From [Clostridium] fimetarium (GTDB lineage: Bacteria > Bacillota > Clostridia > Lachnospirales > Lachnospiraceae), in NCBI RefSeq assembly GCF_900111235.1, contig NZ_FOJI01000001.1:124001-188000 (forward strand): a DNA stretch of 64,000 nt, in the 5' to 3' direction. How positions within the stretch are numbered: the first letter of the stretch is position 1; every line of letters begins with the position of its first letter. The notes below the pieces were generated by a model. The model was not told the DNA's origin. It did no database searches and was given only the letters and a program-made list of their open reading frames with translations. Positions 45,059 through 54,010 of the stretch are shown piece after piece. A program made the position numbers and the translations under genes.

Positions 45059-48019
45059 ATGTTTGATAGTTTAGATAATGTACGTTATATGGTAGAGGGT
45101 TCCTACAAAAAACTTAAATCATATTATTATTATGACAAGACATTGTTGTATATAAAAATGAAAATAGTTGAATTTGAAACGGATGGAAAATTTAAAGATA
45201 ATCTAGAAATGTTAGCAAAGAATGTATTTGAGGACAATAGACAGTATTTTGATGAATTGGAGAATCAAATAAAAATTTGTGTTATGCCAAAAACATTTAA
45301 GAGTATCAATAACGATATAAGACTTATTAGAGGAAATATAGATAAGAATAAAAAAATTTGCAAAGTAAATTTTACAATAGACATACCTGTAGAATTATTA
45401 ATTTTAGATTTAATGTGGACTCTGTTTATTAAAAAAATATATACAGAGCAATATGGAGAATTCACTTATTCTCATGCAGGACAATTTAAAAAAGGTCTTT
45501 TTAACGCAGAAAAGGATTTGATCTCAGGAATAGATTTTAAATCTAATCGTTGCTTTGAGCCTTACTTTCAATGTTATACAAGGTGGAGAAATAAAGCATT
45601 AGATGCTGCTATGGAAACAGGTAAAGAAGAAAATACTGCGATGATTAGCCTCGATTTGAAAAGTTTTTATTACAATATCGATTTTGATTTTAGAGAGTTT
45701 GCTAAATTATTTGATAATGATGAACGATATACCAGCATCGAATTTCTTACATCTGTAATAAGTGACATATATACTAAATATACAGAATTAGTTGTCAAGT
45801 ACAAAAAAGGAATTAAAAAATCAATTGGCAAGACAGTATTCCCTATTGGTTTAATAAGTCCATTAATATTAAGAGATATTGCACTTGAGGGGGTTGACAA
45901 TAGTATAGAAACAGGTCTATCTCCGAAGTATTACGGAAGATATGTAGATGATATGCTAATAGTTGTTGGAACAGGTCAAATAGAACATATATCAGTAGAA
46001 GAAATTATTGAAAATATCTTGGTCAAGAAGCAAATATTGAATGCGAAGAATACAAATGGTGAATATAATTTTTTTGCAGAACCATCAGTCAAATTACAGG
46101 GTGAAAAAGTTAATTGTTTCTATTTTGAAAAAGGTAAAGAAAATATTCTTCTTGATGTGTATTGTAAAAAAATTAAAAAAAATTCAAGTGAAGCAAATCT
46201 ACTACCAGATATAGATGTTTTAAGAGATTCATTTAATAGCAGAGCATATACTATGAATTCAAGTGATGATTCTATGAAAATAAGAAATCTTGAATTTATG
46301 GAAAGTGATAATTATAATGCAACATTATTCATTAATGGTCTAAAAGGAATTTTAAAAAATGCCTCTTATGATAAAAAGTATATCGAAAAATATTTGACAG
46401 ATATTATTAATTTTTATTCTGGAAGCCAGGCAATTGAATTCTCAAATACATGGAGAACTATTTTTGAATTATTATTTCTATGTAAAGATAAGGATAGGGC
46501 AAGTACGTTCTATTTTAATGTTAAAAAGGAGATAGGAAATCTTTCGTTTGATTATGTTGAAGAGGATGAAATTTATTCAAAAAAGAAGCAGCCTATATTA
46601 AATAAATTGAAATGTTCATTATTGCTTAAGTTAGATATCTCTATTGGGTTGGCTGTTGCGTTAGATTACTACAGGGGCAATATAAAAAAACATAAAATAT
46701 TAGGACAAAAGATAAGACAGGCAAATATGCTTAGTCATAATATGGTCTCATTTCCTTTAATAAATTATTCAATGGATGATAGCATTAATGAAATTCCGTT
46801 AATAAATATGAATTTGAATAAAATCTTATCAGATGTAACTATTAGAAAAAAATTGTTTAAGCTAGATGAAGAAAAAATACGCTGGTCACCAAGGTTTATT
46901 CATTTGAATGAATTATATTTTTGCGTTTTTTACTTCACAATAGGAAGCGGAAATAAGTTTGTGCGTGAAGATAATAATTCAATATTTAAAAGTTATATTA
47001 GAATGAACAATTTAAGTGAAAAGATTCCAAATCCTATAATTTATGACGTAGAAAACTTTTCTGCTGAATTGAATATAGCGAGAAAAGATATTGTAATAAG
47101 CGATAATTGTGATAAGAGAAATACTAAAGTGGGCTTGGTAAATACAAAAATTAATGAAGATGAAGTATTTGATATATTATTGTACCCTGAAAAGGGGATA
47201 ACAGTTGAAAAAAAACAGAGTTTGTATAAGCTTTTAAACACTGCAAAGGAAGAAAAGGTAAAATACTTAGTTTTTCCTGAGTTCTACATGCCTGCATTGT
47301 GGCTTAGTGATATTGGCGGTTTTACAAAACAATATGGAATTACGGTTGTTACAGGACTTCAATATATTGCTTGTAATGATCGAGTTTTTAATATTGTTTG
47401 CGTGATTGCAAGTACATGTGGAAAGACATACTTTAAGAATATGATTCCATTATTTAGAGAAAAAAATTATTATGCGCCAGAAGAGCGAATGGAATTAGCG
47501 GCGCTTGGATATGTAAGTAAAAATCCATCCAAAGCTACATATTACATGGTTAATAATGGAAAAGAAAAATTTAGTACAATTTTATGTTTTGAATTTACAG
47601 ATATTGCTTCCAGATTGATAATGAAGGGTGAAGTGGATTTTTTATGTGTGCCACAATTAAATAGAGATACAAACTATTTTTCAAGTATAGTTGAATCGGC
47701 TGCAAGAGATTTGCATACTTTAGTCGTTCAAGCAAATACTTCGAAATATGGAGATTCAAGAGTGACAGGCCCGTATAAAACTGATTTCAAGGATATTTTA
47801 AAGATAAAGGGTGGAGAAAATGATATTCTTATTGTTGGAGAGCTAGAAGTAAAAGCACTACAGAAGTTTAAGAATAGTTACTATAGTGATTTTGAAAAAC
47901 AAGTCAAAAAATGTTTGGCATGTAAAAAGGTTCGTACGGTATCGCATCTATCGCAAAAATGTATAAAATGTTTAGATAAAAAAGGAAAAATTAAAGGCTT
48001 ACCGCCGAACTGGAAGTGA
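45059..48019 (+). CDS. Reverse transcriptase-nitrilase fusion (UG1/DRT1-like defence RT)
   Basis: The 986-residue protein has an N-terminal RT and a C-terminal nitrilase-like domain. RT motifs are MISLDLKSFYYNIDF (motif A, catalytic Asp), VFPIGLISPLILRDIAL (motif B-like) and YGRYVDDMLIVV (motif C, YVDD at residues 295-298). The nitrilase-like part has a Glu-Lys-Cys triad: E741 in VFPEFYMP, K793 in YFKNMIP and C843 in LCFEFTD. A CxxC-x14-CxxC cluster (CLACKK...CIKCLD) ends the protein. RT plus nitrilase is the layout I recall for UG1/DRT1 anti-phage RTs. The ATG at 45059 follows AGAGGATGCTAAA; a TTG at 45035 is less likely. Very AT-rich. The next gene starts 187 bp downstream after a weak hairpin. 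Confidence 0.88.
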   Translation: MFDSLDNVRYMVEGSYKKLKSYYYYDKTLLYIKMKIVEFETDGKFKDNLEMLAKNVFEDNRQYFDELENQIKICVMPKTFKSINNDIRLIRGNIDKNKKICKVNFTIDIPVELLILDLMWTLFIKKIYTEQYGEFTYSHAGQFKKGLFNAEKDLISGIDFKSNRCFEPYFQCYTRWRNKALDAAMETGKEENTAMISLDLKSFYYNIDFDFREFAKLFDNDERYTSIEFLTSVISDIYTKYTELVVKYKKGIKKSIGKTVFPIGLISPLILRDIALEGVDNSIETGLSPKYYGRYVDDMLIVVGTGQIEHISVEEIIENILVKKQILNAKNTNGEYNFFAEPSVKLQGEKVNCFYFEKGKENILLDVYCKKIKKNSSEANLLPDIDVLRDSFNSRAYTMNSSDDSMKIRNLEFMESDNYNATLFINGLKGILKNASYDKKYIEKYLTDIINFYSGSQAIEFSNTWRTIFELLFLCKDKDRASTFYFNVKKEIGNLSFDYVEEDEIYSKKKQPILNKLKCSLLLKLDISIGLAVALDYYRGNIKKHKILGQKIRQANMLSHNMVSFPLINYSMDDSINEIPLINMNLNKILSDVTIRKKLFKLDEEKIRWSPRFIHLNELYFCVFYFTIGSGNKFVREDNNSIFKSYIRMNNLSEKIPNPIIYDVENFSAELNIARKDIVISDNCDKRNTKVGLVNTKINEDEVFDILLYPEKGITVEKKQSLYKLLNTAKEEKVKYLVFPEFYMPALWLSDIGGFTKQYGITVVTGLQYIACNDRVFNIVCVIASTCGKTYFKNMIPLFREKNYYAPEERMELAALGYVSKNPSKATYYMVNNGKEKFSTILCFEFTDIASRLIMKGEVDFLCVPQLNRDTNYFSSIVESAARDLHTLVVQANTSKYGDSRVTGPYKTDFKDILKIKGGENDILIVGELEVKALQKFKNSYYSDFEKQVKKCLACKKVRTVSHLSQKCIKCLDKKGKIKGLPPNWK

Positions 48020-48206
48020 TTAAAAAATATGGATCAAAATAACCATTTGGACATTAAAAGCGAAGAAGATGTAAAATACTATATGATGTGGGGATGTATT
48101 CTGAGTTGAATTGTAAAGAGTTACTCCTATAAAAACATTGAGGAGTTTTTTTGAATATTTTAAAAAGAGTATGTTAATATTGCTTGATAATACAAAGGAG
48201 ATTGTA
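48020..48206 (+). other. Spacer between the RT gene and the deaminase-like gene
   Basis: It contains a 26-codon open stretch (48028-48108, MDQNNHLDIKSEEDVKYY...) of doubtful meaning and a weak terminator-like hairpin (ACTCCT/AGGAGT, 48123-48146, then TTTTTTT). Possible promoter TTGAAT-17-TTAATA follows, so the downstream gene may be transcribed separately. Confidence 0.4.
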
Positions 48207-49796
48207 ATGGAGAATTCGGGATTAAAATGGAAGTTTATAAATATTGACAATGAAAAAAATGATGAAATAGACATCAATCATTTTTTGGGGGATAATATAA
48301 GGGGAACTGATGATGTAGATGAAGGAGTAAAACTAATTCAAGCTATTGGTGAAATCTATTATGTACTTGGATACGAAAAAATCTTGGAGAAAAATAGATA
48401 TTTTAAAGAAAATGATATCACAAAGTTGGAAGAGAATGATTATGCAGATACAATTGAAAATCAAGATCAGACAAATAGGATAAAAAGTCAAATGGATCAG
48501 TTGTCATACTTAGATATAAAACATCAAAATTTACTATGGATTACTTTCACAATAAATAATGAATATAACACTCTTAGTGGAAGTACAAGAGATAGGGATG
48601 AGCTATTTCATAATGAAGAATTGATACCATATTGCTCCAATGTATTAAGGAATAATTTAAGGAAATATAATCTGGAAAGTGTATTATATCTAGATGAATG
48701 GAATTTTGTAAGAGATAATTTTATTAAAGCAGTCTTAAAAACAGTAGAGGATATATATAAAAACGTTTCTTTAGATGAGGAGAATTATTTCAGAAATATA
48801 CTACGAGAATATTATGATGAAGGTATGGAAAATATTAAGGATATATATAAAAATGACAATATCTATTTTAGCAGCGATATATTTCGTAAATGTTTACAAA
48901 TAATCAAGAGTGAAATTTTTGGCGAATTTGGAAAAAGGATATGGTTTTCGATTTTATGTGATACTTGTATTAGCCTTTTAGAGGAAGGCGAAAGAAGCTA
49001 TCACCATATACCTTTGCGATACCTTGATTTTAATCATATTGATTCTGAAGAATTTTGGTCACATATTTCTGACTTAACTGAAATGATTAGCGAGTATTCA
49101 ACATATTATCAACAAAATATTCAATCTGATATGATGTTTTGCTGTATGATGGAGAAACCAGTAAAAAGACCTAATGTATATCAGAATTTAAGTCGGCTAC
49201 GTAAGATACTGGAGCTGGATTTCGACTTGAAAAATAAGTATCTAAATAAGCATGTGCACAGTTGTTTTGCAATATTGCATGCTGACACAGATAAATTTGT
49301 TGCATTAAGTGGATATAATGAACATGATGATTATAACAAAAAACTTAAAAAAATATTGGAAGTGATTGTGGATAGTAATTACCGTTTGGTAGAAAGCATA
49401 GATAAAGTTCGTTACTATTATGATGCTTATTCAGGGCATTATATAGTTATAAGTGATTATGAAAAAGTCAGCAAAGAAGTAAACAAGGATTTGCAGAATA
49501 TGAAAATAGCTGATTCAAAGTTGAATAGGCTTTTCTCATGTTGTGAAAGAAAACTTCTTTCACAATTACGTCAAAGAAAATATAAGAATGTGTGCTTAAT
49601 TATTCAAAGAAAGCCTTGCTTTATGTGTGAAAGAGCAATACGGTATGAAGGACGTATACCATATGAAAATGGAAAGGAATATTCTAAACAATATTCAGAA
49701 AAAGAAATAATACTTTTTGACAAAATTGCTTATTTGATCTTGAAGAGGAAAAATGAAAGAAATGACAATAAAAAAGTAAGTAAACAGATTAGATAG
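48207..49796 (+). CDS. Protein with C-terminal cytidine-deaminase-like zinc site, RT partner candidate
   Basis: The 529-residue protein starts at the ATG with AAAGGAG six bases upstream. The first 350 residues are helical and charged and match nothing I know. The C-terminal part follows a deaminase-fold pattern: a beta hairpin (CFAILHADTDKFVALSGYN), then C-x-E in SCCERKLLSQL (C445, E447), a strand (NVCLIIQ) and PCxxC in KPCFMCERA (C471, C474). CxE plus PCxxC about 24 residues apart is the zinc and catalytic signature of the cytidine/nucleic-acid deaminase superfamily; the closest resemblance is to toxin-type members with xSE/xCE...PCxxC. The order of motifs supports an active site. Location after the RT suggests a joint system. 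Function is inferred. Confidence 0.7.
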   Translation: MENSGLKWKFINIDNEKNDEIDINHFLGDNIRGTDDVDEGVKLIQAIGEIYYVLGYEKILEKNRYFKENDITKLEENDYADTIENQDQTNRIKSQMDQLSYLDIKHQNLLWITFTINNEYNTLSGSTRDRDELFHNEELIPYCSNVLRNNLRKYNLESVLYLDEWNFVRDNFIKAVLKTVEDIYKNVSLDEENYFRNILREYYDEGMENIKDIYKNDNIYFSSDIFRKCLQIIKSEIFGEFGKRIWFSILCDTCISLLEEGERSYHHIPLRYLDFNHIDSEEFWSHISDLTEMISEYSTYYQQNIQSDMMFCCMMEKPVKRPNVYQNLSRLRKILELDFDLKNKYLNKHVHSCFAILHADTDKFVALSGYNEHDDYNKKLKKILEVIVDSNYRLVESIDKVRYYYDAYSGHYIVISDYEKVSKEVNKDLQNMKIADSKLNRLFSCCERKLLSQLRQRKYKNVCLIIQRKPCFMCERAIRYEGRIPYENGKEYSKQYSEKEIILFDKIAYLILKRKNERNDNKKVSKQIR

Positions 49797-49854
49797 AATA
49801 ATAAAATCTATTTATTAGATTACAAAAGTGCATATGAGAAAGGTAGGTATAGAT

Positions 49855-50208
49855 ATGGGAATGGATAAAAATGTTACCTTTAATGTGAGTGGTGGGCAAT
49901 TAAATGTTGCAAGTGAAAGTGCAACAATAAATGCAACGCAAAACAATGGAGTTTCTGGAGATGAATTGGATAGTATAGTGAAAAATATATTAGAAAATTT
50001 ATCTGAGCTGAAGAAGGAGAATGCTGAAGGAATTATAGACATTATAGATATTACGAAAGAAGAATTAGCAAAATCGCAACCTAAGGTAAGTCGGCTGAGA
50101 AATTGTGTGACATTGATAGCCCCAATGATGACGATAGCAAATGGAATCCCCGTATTAGCAACTAATTTACAGAAGTTGCAAGAATTTATTATGCCGTTTA
50201 TAAAGTAG
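49855..50208 (+). CDS. Small protein with shared Gln/Asn motif and hydrophobic C-terminus
   Basis: The 117-residue protein starts MGMDKNVTFNVSG and then carries the 18-residue motif GQxNxxxxxxTIxAxQNN, which also occurs in the next two genes. A charged helical region (LDSIVKNILENLSELKKEN) follows, and the C-terminus is amphipathic to hydrophobic (LRNCVTLIAPMMTIANGIPV). This looks like an effector-type or adaptor protein, with the end of the chain able to bind or perturb membranes. The ATG at 49855 follows GAAAGGTAGGTATAGAT. The STAND gene begins 9 bp after its stop, so they are one operon. Confidence 0.75.
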   Translation: MGMDKNVTFNVSGGQLNVASESATINATQNNGVSGDELDSIVKNILENLSELKKENAEGIIDIIDITKEELAKSQPKVSRLRNCVTLIAPMMTIANGIPVLATNLQKLQEFIMPFIK

Positions 50209-50217
50209 GTGATATAA

Positions 50218-52407
50218 ATGGGAGATAAAACAAAAATAGATGTACATGTTCATGCAGGCGGTCAATTTAACTTGTCATTAGATGAAGGAACTATATCTGC
50301 AGAACAAAATAATAATTTAAGTATGGAAAAAGGAATTTTTATAAACAATATTGTTACTCATTCTCAAAATATAACGTATACAAATTATTTCCGAGGTAGA
50401 GAAAAGGATATAGAAAAAATTAATCATAAAGTAAATAAATACTCTCACATATTAATATCGGGTATAGGCGGAATTGGGAAGACAACAGTTGCAAAATATC
50501 TATATAATTATTATAGAGAAAATTTGTTGAATAGCTACATAGGATTTTTCACATATAAAGATAATTTAGATGATTCAATTATGAATGCACTTAATGTTGA
50601 TTTTACAGGAGATAAAGAACAAGATGTAAAACATGCTTGGAAAATAGTTGAGGAGCTTGCGAATAACAAAAATACAATTTTTATTATTGATAATTTTCCT
50701 GTTGGTAACAAGGAAATAGAAAAGTTGTATAGATTATCTAAAACAGTGATAATTACATCTAGACAAAGAGAATACAATAATTTTGAACCGATTTATATTG
50801 ATTGTTTGCCTGTTGAAGATTGTAAAGCTTTGTTTCTGAAAATAGCTGAATTAAGGAATGGTTATTATGAAGATGATAAATTAGAATATTTTATAAAAGT
50901 AGTATTAGGTAGGCATACCTTGACAGTTGAGTTATTGGCAAAAGTTCTAAAACGTAAACAATGGACATTAGAAGAGATGATGAAAAGACTAGATTGTAGT
51001 AAATTTCAAATCGAGTATAAGGAAGATGGTGAAATAACTAATATACAGAAAGAGTATGATAAAATTTATACAATATCAGAACTAAATGATAAAGAAGTGA
51101 ATGTTTTAGGTATTTTTGCAACCTTTAACTCAATGATAATTAATACTGATTTATGTTTGTTATGGTTAAAAGATGATATTAAAATCGATGAAAAAGAAAT
51201 CTTTTATGACTTATATGAAAAAGGGTGGTTAAGTAAATCTGATGATGGGTATTTTTTGCATCCAGTTTTTTCGGATTTTTTTCTGTTAAAGCTTAAACCC
51301 AAACTAAAAGATCATCAAAATCTATATAACCATTTTTACGAAATGATGAAGTGTAAAGATGATCAACAAAAAATAGAGTATCGCCAATATTATCCTTGTA
51401 TATTTAATTTTGCAGAAGAGATAAATGTCAATGATGAAAAAGAAATTGATGATATTGAAAAGTTATTTTTAGAAATATCTAATTTCTTAATAGAAGATGG
51501 TGATTATAGTAAATCGATATTATGGTCGAAAAAAGTTTCTGAAAAAAAAATTAGTAACTATGTAGGGGCAAATATTTTATTAGGAAGTAGTTATTCAAAG
51601 CTAAGTGATAAAGTTGAATCAGAAAAATATTATGAATGTGCAAAAAAATATATAGAGAATAATAAGTTGGAAAATTTTATTATTGATTACGAAATTAATT
51701 ATGCACTATTTTTGTTCAAATTTGCGCAAGACGATATCCAGAAAAAAATAGCAATTGATAGATTGGAAAAGTTGTTAGAATTTGATATTATTTGTTCTGA
51801 TGCACAAGAAAGAGGAACTATCCTAAATTGTATCGGAGGGTTTTACACACATTTAAAGGACCCTAATTATGAAAAAGCTTTACAATATTTGATTGACGCA
51901 TTAAAAATAAGAAGGATATATAGAAATAGTCATATTATGGATTTAGCTCGCACATACAATAATATTGCAAATGTATATTACTATAAGGCAAAGAAACGAA
52001 ATATAAATAACAAAAAACGAAAAAAGGAACTATACAATGCCATAAAGTACTATAATAAATCTCTTAATTTGAGAAAAAAAATAATAAGTGAAAAACATCC
52101 TGATTATGCTCGTATAACAGCGAATATGTCGAATGTTTTGTTTGAATTAGGATATGAAAAAGAAGCTATAGATTCAATGGGTGAAGTAATAACAAAAAGA
52201 ATTGAAGTTTTAGGAGCTTATAGCATAGAAGTTGGTTTGACGTATTCGAACTTAGCGAATATGTTGGTCAAACAAAAACAAAAAAATAGAGAAGCTCTTG
52301 GCTATAGTAAGCGTGCAGTTGAAATTTACACGTATATTTTTGGTGAAGATTCCGATGAAACAAAACAAATAATTGAAAGAGATAAAAAGATAAAAGAATA
52401 TTTTTGA
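50218..52407 (+). CDS. STAND NTPase: NB-ARC/NACHT-type ATPase with TPR repeats and shared N-terminal motif
   Basis: The 729-residue protein belongs to the NLR-like STAND class of signal-sensing ATPases. The N-terminus has the motif GQFNLSLDEGTISAEQNN (about residues 17-34). A P-loop (ISGIGGIGKTTVAKYLY), Walker B (NTIFIIDNF) and an ITSR sensor motif follow, then a winged-helix-like region and C-terminal tetratricopeptide repeats (ARTYNNIANVYYYKAK; ARITANMSNVLFELGYEKEA; GLTYSNLANMLVKQKQ). Such proteins oligomerise after sensing phage components and switch on an effector. The motif is shared with its two neighbours. Ribosome binding site TAGGTGATATAA. Confidence 0.9.
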   Translation: MGDKTKIDVHVHAGGQFNLSLDEGTISAEQNNNLSMEKGIFINNIVTHSQNITYTNYFRGREKDIEKINHKVNKYSHILISGIGGIGKTTVAKYLYNYYRENLLNSYIGFFTYKDNLDDSIMNALNVDFTGDKEQDVKHAWKIVEELANNKNTIFIIDNFPVGNKEIEKLYRLSKTVIITSRQREYNNFEPIYIDCLPVEDCKALFLKIAELRNGYYEDDKLEYFIKVVLGRHTLTVELLAKVLKRKQWTLEEMMKRLDCSKFQIEYKEDGEITNIQKEYDKIYTISELNDKEVNVLGIFATFNSMIINTDLCLLWLKDDIKIDEKEIFYDLYEKGWLSKSDDGYFLHPVFSDFFLLKLKPKLKDHQNLYNHFYEMMKCKDDQQKIEYRQYYPCIFNFAEEINVNDEKEIDDIEKLFLEISNFLIEDGDYSKSILWSKKVSEKKISNYVGANILLGSSYSKLSDKVESEKYYECAKKYIENNKLENFIIDYEINYALFLFKFAQDDIQKKIAIDRLEKLLEFDIICSDAQERGTILNCIGGFYTHLKDPNYEKALQYLIDALKIRRIYRNSHIMDLARTYNNIANVYYYKAKKRNINNKKRKKELYNAIKYYNKSLNLRKKIISEKHPDYARITANMSNVLFELGYEKEAIDSMGEVITKRIEVLGAYSIEVGLTYSNLANMLVKQKQKNREALGYSKRAVEIYTYIFGEDSDETKQIIERDKKIKEYF

Positions 52408-52526
52408 TTTCTAAGACTATTTTGAATTGTTATGAAGTAAACGGGGATAGAAGCGGTTAATTTAGAGGTGACTATATTCTAGAATATCTAATCATGTAAT
52501 AGAATGACAGATAAAATGGTGATGAA

Positions 52527-53395
52527 ATGAGGAAAAAGATATTTACGAAAATACTAATTTACGAGATAAAAATGAATATAGTAAAGTAGAAGAGTCTAAC
52601 GCTCCAGTTATAACCTATAATATTGGTAAAGATGGACAAGTAAACATAAATTACGGGAATGGAAATCTGACTGCAGAGCAAAATAATAAATGTTGTAATT
52701 GTGATCATAAAGTTATTAAAAAAGTAACAATTGTAAATAATGTTAACAATGTAAGCAACATACAGCAAACCAATACCACAAATTCATCAAGTCATTCTAA
52801 TGATACAGTTACATTTGCTCTTATTATTGCTATTGTTGCAGCAGGTTTTTTTATCGAATATAAACGAGAAATTCAACTAGGGTTATTTATAGCAACAGGA
52901 GTTATTGAACTAATAACAATAGTTACATATTATACGGGAAAAAGAAAGAATATCTATTTTGATAAAAATATTAAGAAAGTGATGGGATTTAACACGGTAT
53001 CCATTTTTATGGTTCCGGTTTTAATGTGGTTGATAGATAAGCCATTTTTTTTCAAAGGAATTGAATATTCTATTTTGAAGCAACAAATGAGAAATGAAGG
53101 TTTAATATCTATATTGTTCAATGCATCAGTCGGAACATCTGTGATTTATCAAATGGCTGGAGTAATAATATCAGGGGGTTTTCTTATCTATATAATAGTT
53201 TCCGAATTGTATATTATTGCTGTGATTAATGTTGCTAAAGGCAGTGAAATACAACCGTTTTGGATGCTCGTATTGAGAAAAACATGTGGAAGCACGAAAA
53301 ATGGCACATTACATATTCTATTTGGATTATTGATTTTAATAATATGTTTTACGATGATAACAGGAATATTACCTAATGTTTTAAAGTTAATTTAA
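52527..53395 (+). pseudogene. Membrane protein with shared Gln/Asn motif; reading frame broken near the start
   Basis: An open frame from 52526 to the stop at 53395 codes for about 289 residues but has no start codon of its own until GTG 52979. A good start, ATGAGG at 52527, lies one frame off. One extra A in the A5 tract at 52533-52537 would join them and give MRKKDIYENTNLRDKNEYSK. The protein then carries GQVNINYGNGNLTAEQNN, matching the motif of the two upstream genes, an Asn-rich linker, and four to five membrane helices (FALIIAIVAAGFF; LGLFIATGVIELITIV; VSIFMVPVLMWLI; LHILFGLLILIICFTMI). Either a real frameshift, a phase switch or a base error. It could be a membrane effector. Confidence 0.6.
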
Positions 53396-53949
53396 ATATA
53401 TCTATTAACAATAGGAGCATGAAAAATTTTAATTCACCTGATAAGTTCTGGCATTAACATAAATATTTGATTGCTTTTTCTATCAATCAATTTTATAATT
53501 ATAGCAATGGAACTGCAAACCACTGTCACAATATTTTTAGATTAAGAAAGACTGGATTGCAAGCCATGAGCAAAAGCTATATGTACTATTCCTGATGATG
53601 AAGAAATATATTGCTCATTTAAGTGAGCGATATAATGAGCGATAAAAATCAAGCTTTCATTGTATTATTGCTGGTATCGATTTATAATTATTTGTATAGA
53701 GTGCGAACAAACAAACTAACTACTCTCACATTATTCTTTGGATATTTTCTGATGGCTACTAAGTGTGGAATTAGTCGAAAAAACATCACTTGAAAACCAC
53801 ATTAAATCCAAGAATAATGCCCCTCCACCGGCATTACTTCGGCATTAAAAAGTGTGGTAAACTAAAAGAATGTGAATAGAAAATATAAAAGTTTAACAAA
53901 TTTGTTAAATAAAAGATAAGAAATCAAGGATTACTACAATGAACTTTGC
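53396..53949 (+). other. Right end of the island, no intact gene
   Basis: The 554 bp contain no credible gene. A hairpin region with AATGCC/GGCATT and an outer ACCACA/TGTGGT stem lies near 53795-53870. Stops are frequent in all frames; the sequence may be the remains of an older gene. Confidence 0.5.
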
Positions 53950-53961
53950 GAGTTCGAATAG
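53950..53961 (+). repeat. Right attachment core (att), copy of the guaA 3' end
   Basis: GAGTTCGAATAG, identical to 33553-33564. Flanking bases differ on both sides. It is followed by a terminator hairpin and a pair of ATGACTCTA direct repeats spaced 11 bp (54019-54038), again the layout of an attachment site with arm-type repeats. Confidence 0.75.
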
Positions 53962-53967
53962 ATTTTC

Positions 53968-54010
53968 AAACGCCTGGAGCCAGCTTTTAGCTGAGTTCCA
54001 GGCGTTTTTT
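53968..54010 (+). terminator. Terminator hairpin beside the right attachment core
   Basis: AAACGCCTGGA pairs with TCCAGGCGTTT, with an inner AGCT/AGCT stem, followed by TTTTTT. If this DNA were joined directly to guaA it would act as the guaA terminator, as 33574-33615 does now. Confidence 0.85.

Larger units (their letters stand above)
33553..53961. mobile_element. Defence island integrated at the 3' end of guaA, about 20.4 kb
   Basis: The segment is bounded by two copies of the 12-bp guaA 3' end. It is visibly more AT-rich than the flanks, especially from 45 to 53 kb, and contains only accessory genes: type I R-M, Mrr-like nuclease, Abi_2/HEPN, RT-nitrilase, deaminase-like protein and a STAND cluster. 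guaA is a known insertion site for genomic islands in Firmicutes. No integrase gene lies between the two repeats, so the element may be immobile or depend on an enzyme supplied from elsewhere. Boundaries are seen directly; the idea of mobility is inferred. Confidence 0.7.

Noticed and set aside
48028-48108. A 26-residue peptide gene between the RT and deaminase-like genes
   Set aside because: No ribosome binding site is visible, and such short frames are expected by chance in AT-rich DNA.
52979-53395. A complete 138-residue gene starting at GTG 52979
   Set aside because: The same frame is open for 450 bp upstream, includes membrane helices and the shared motif, and GTG 52979 has no good ribosome binding site. 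It is the end of a longer gene.
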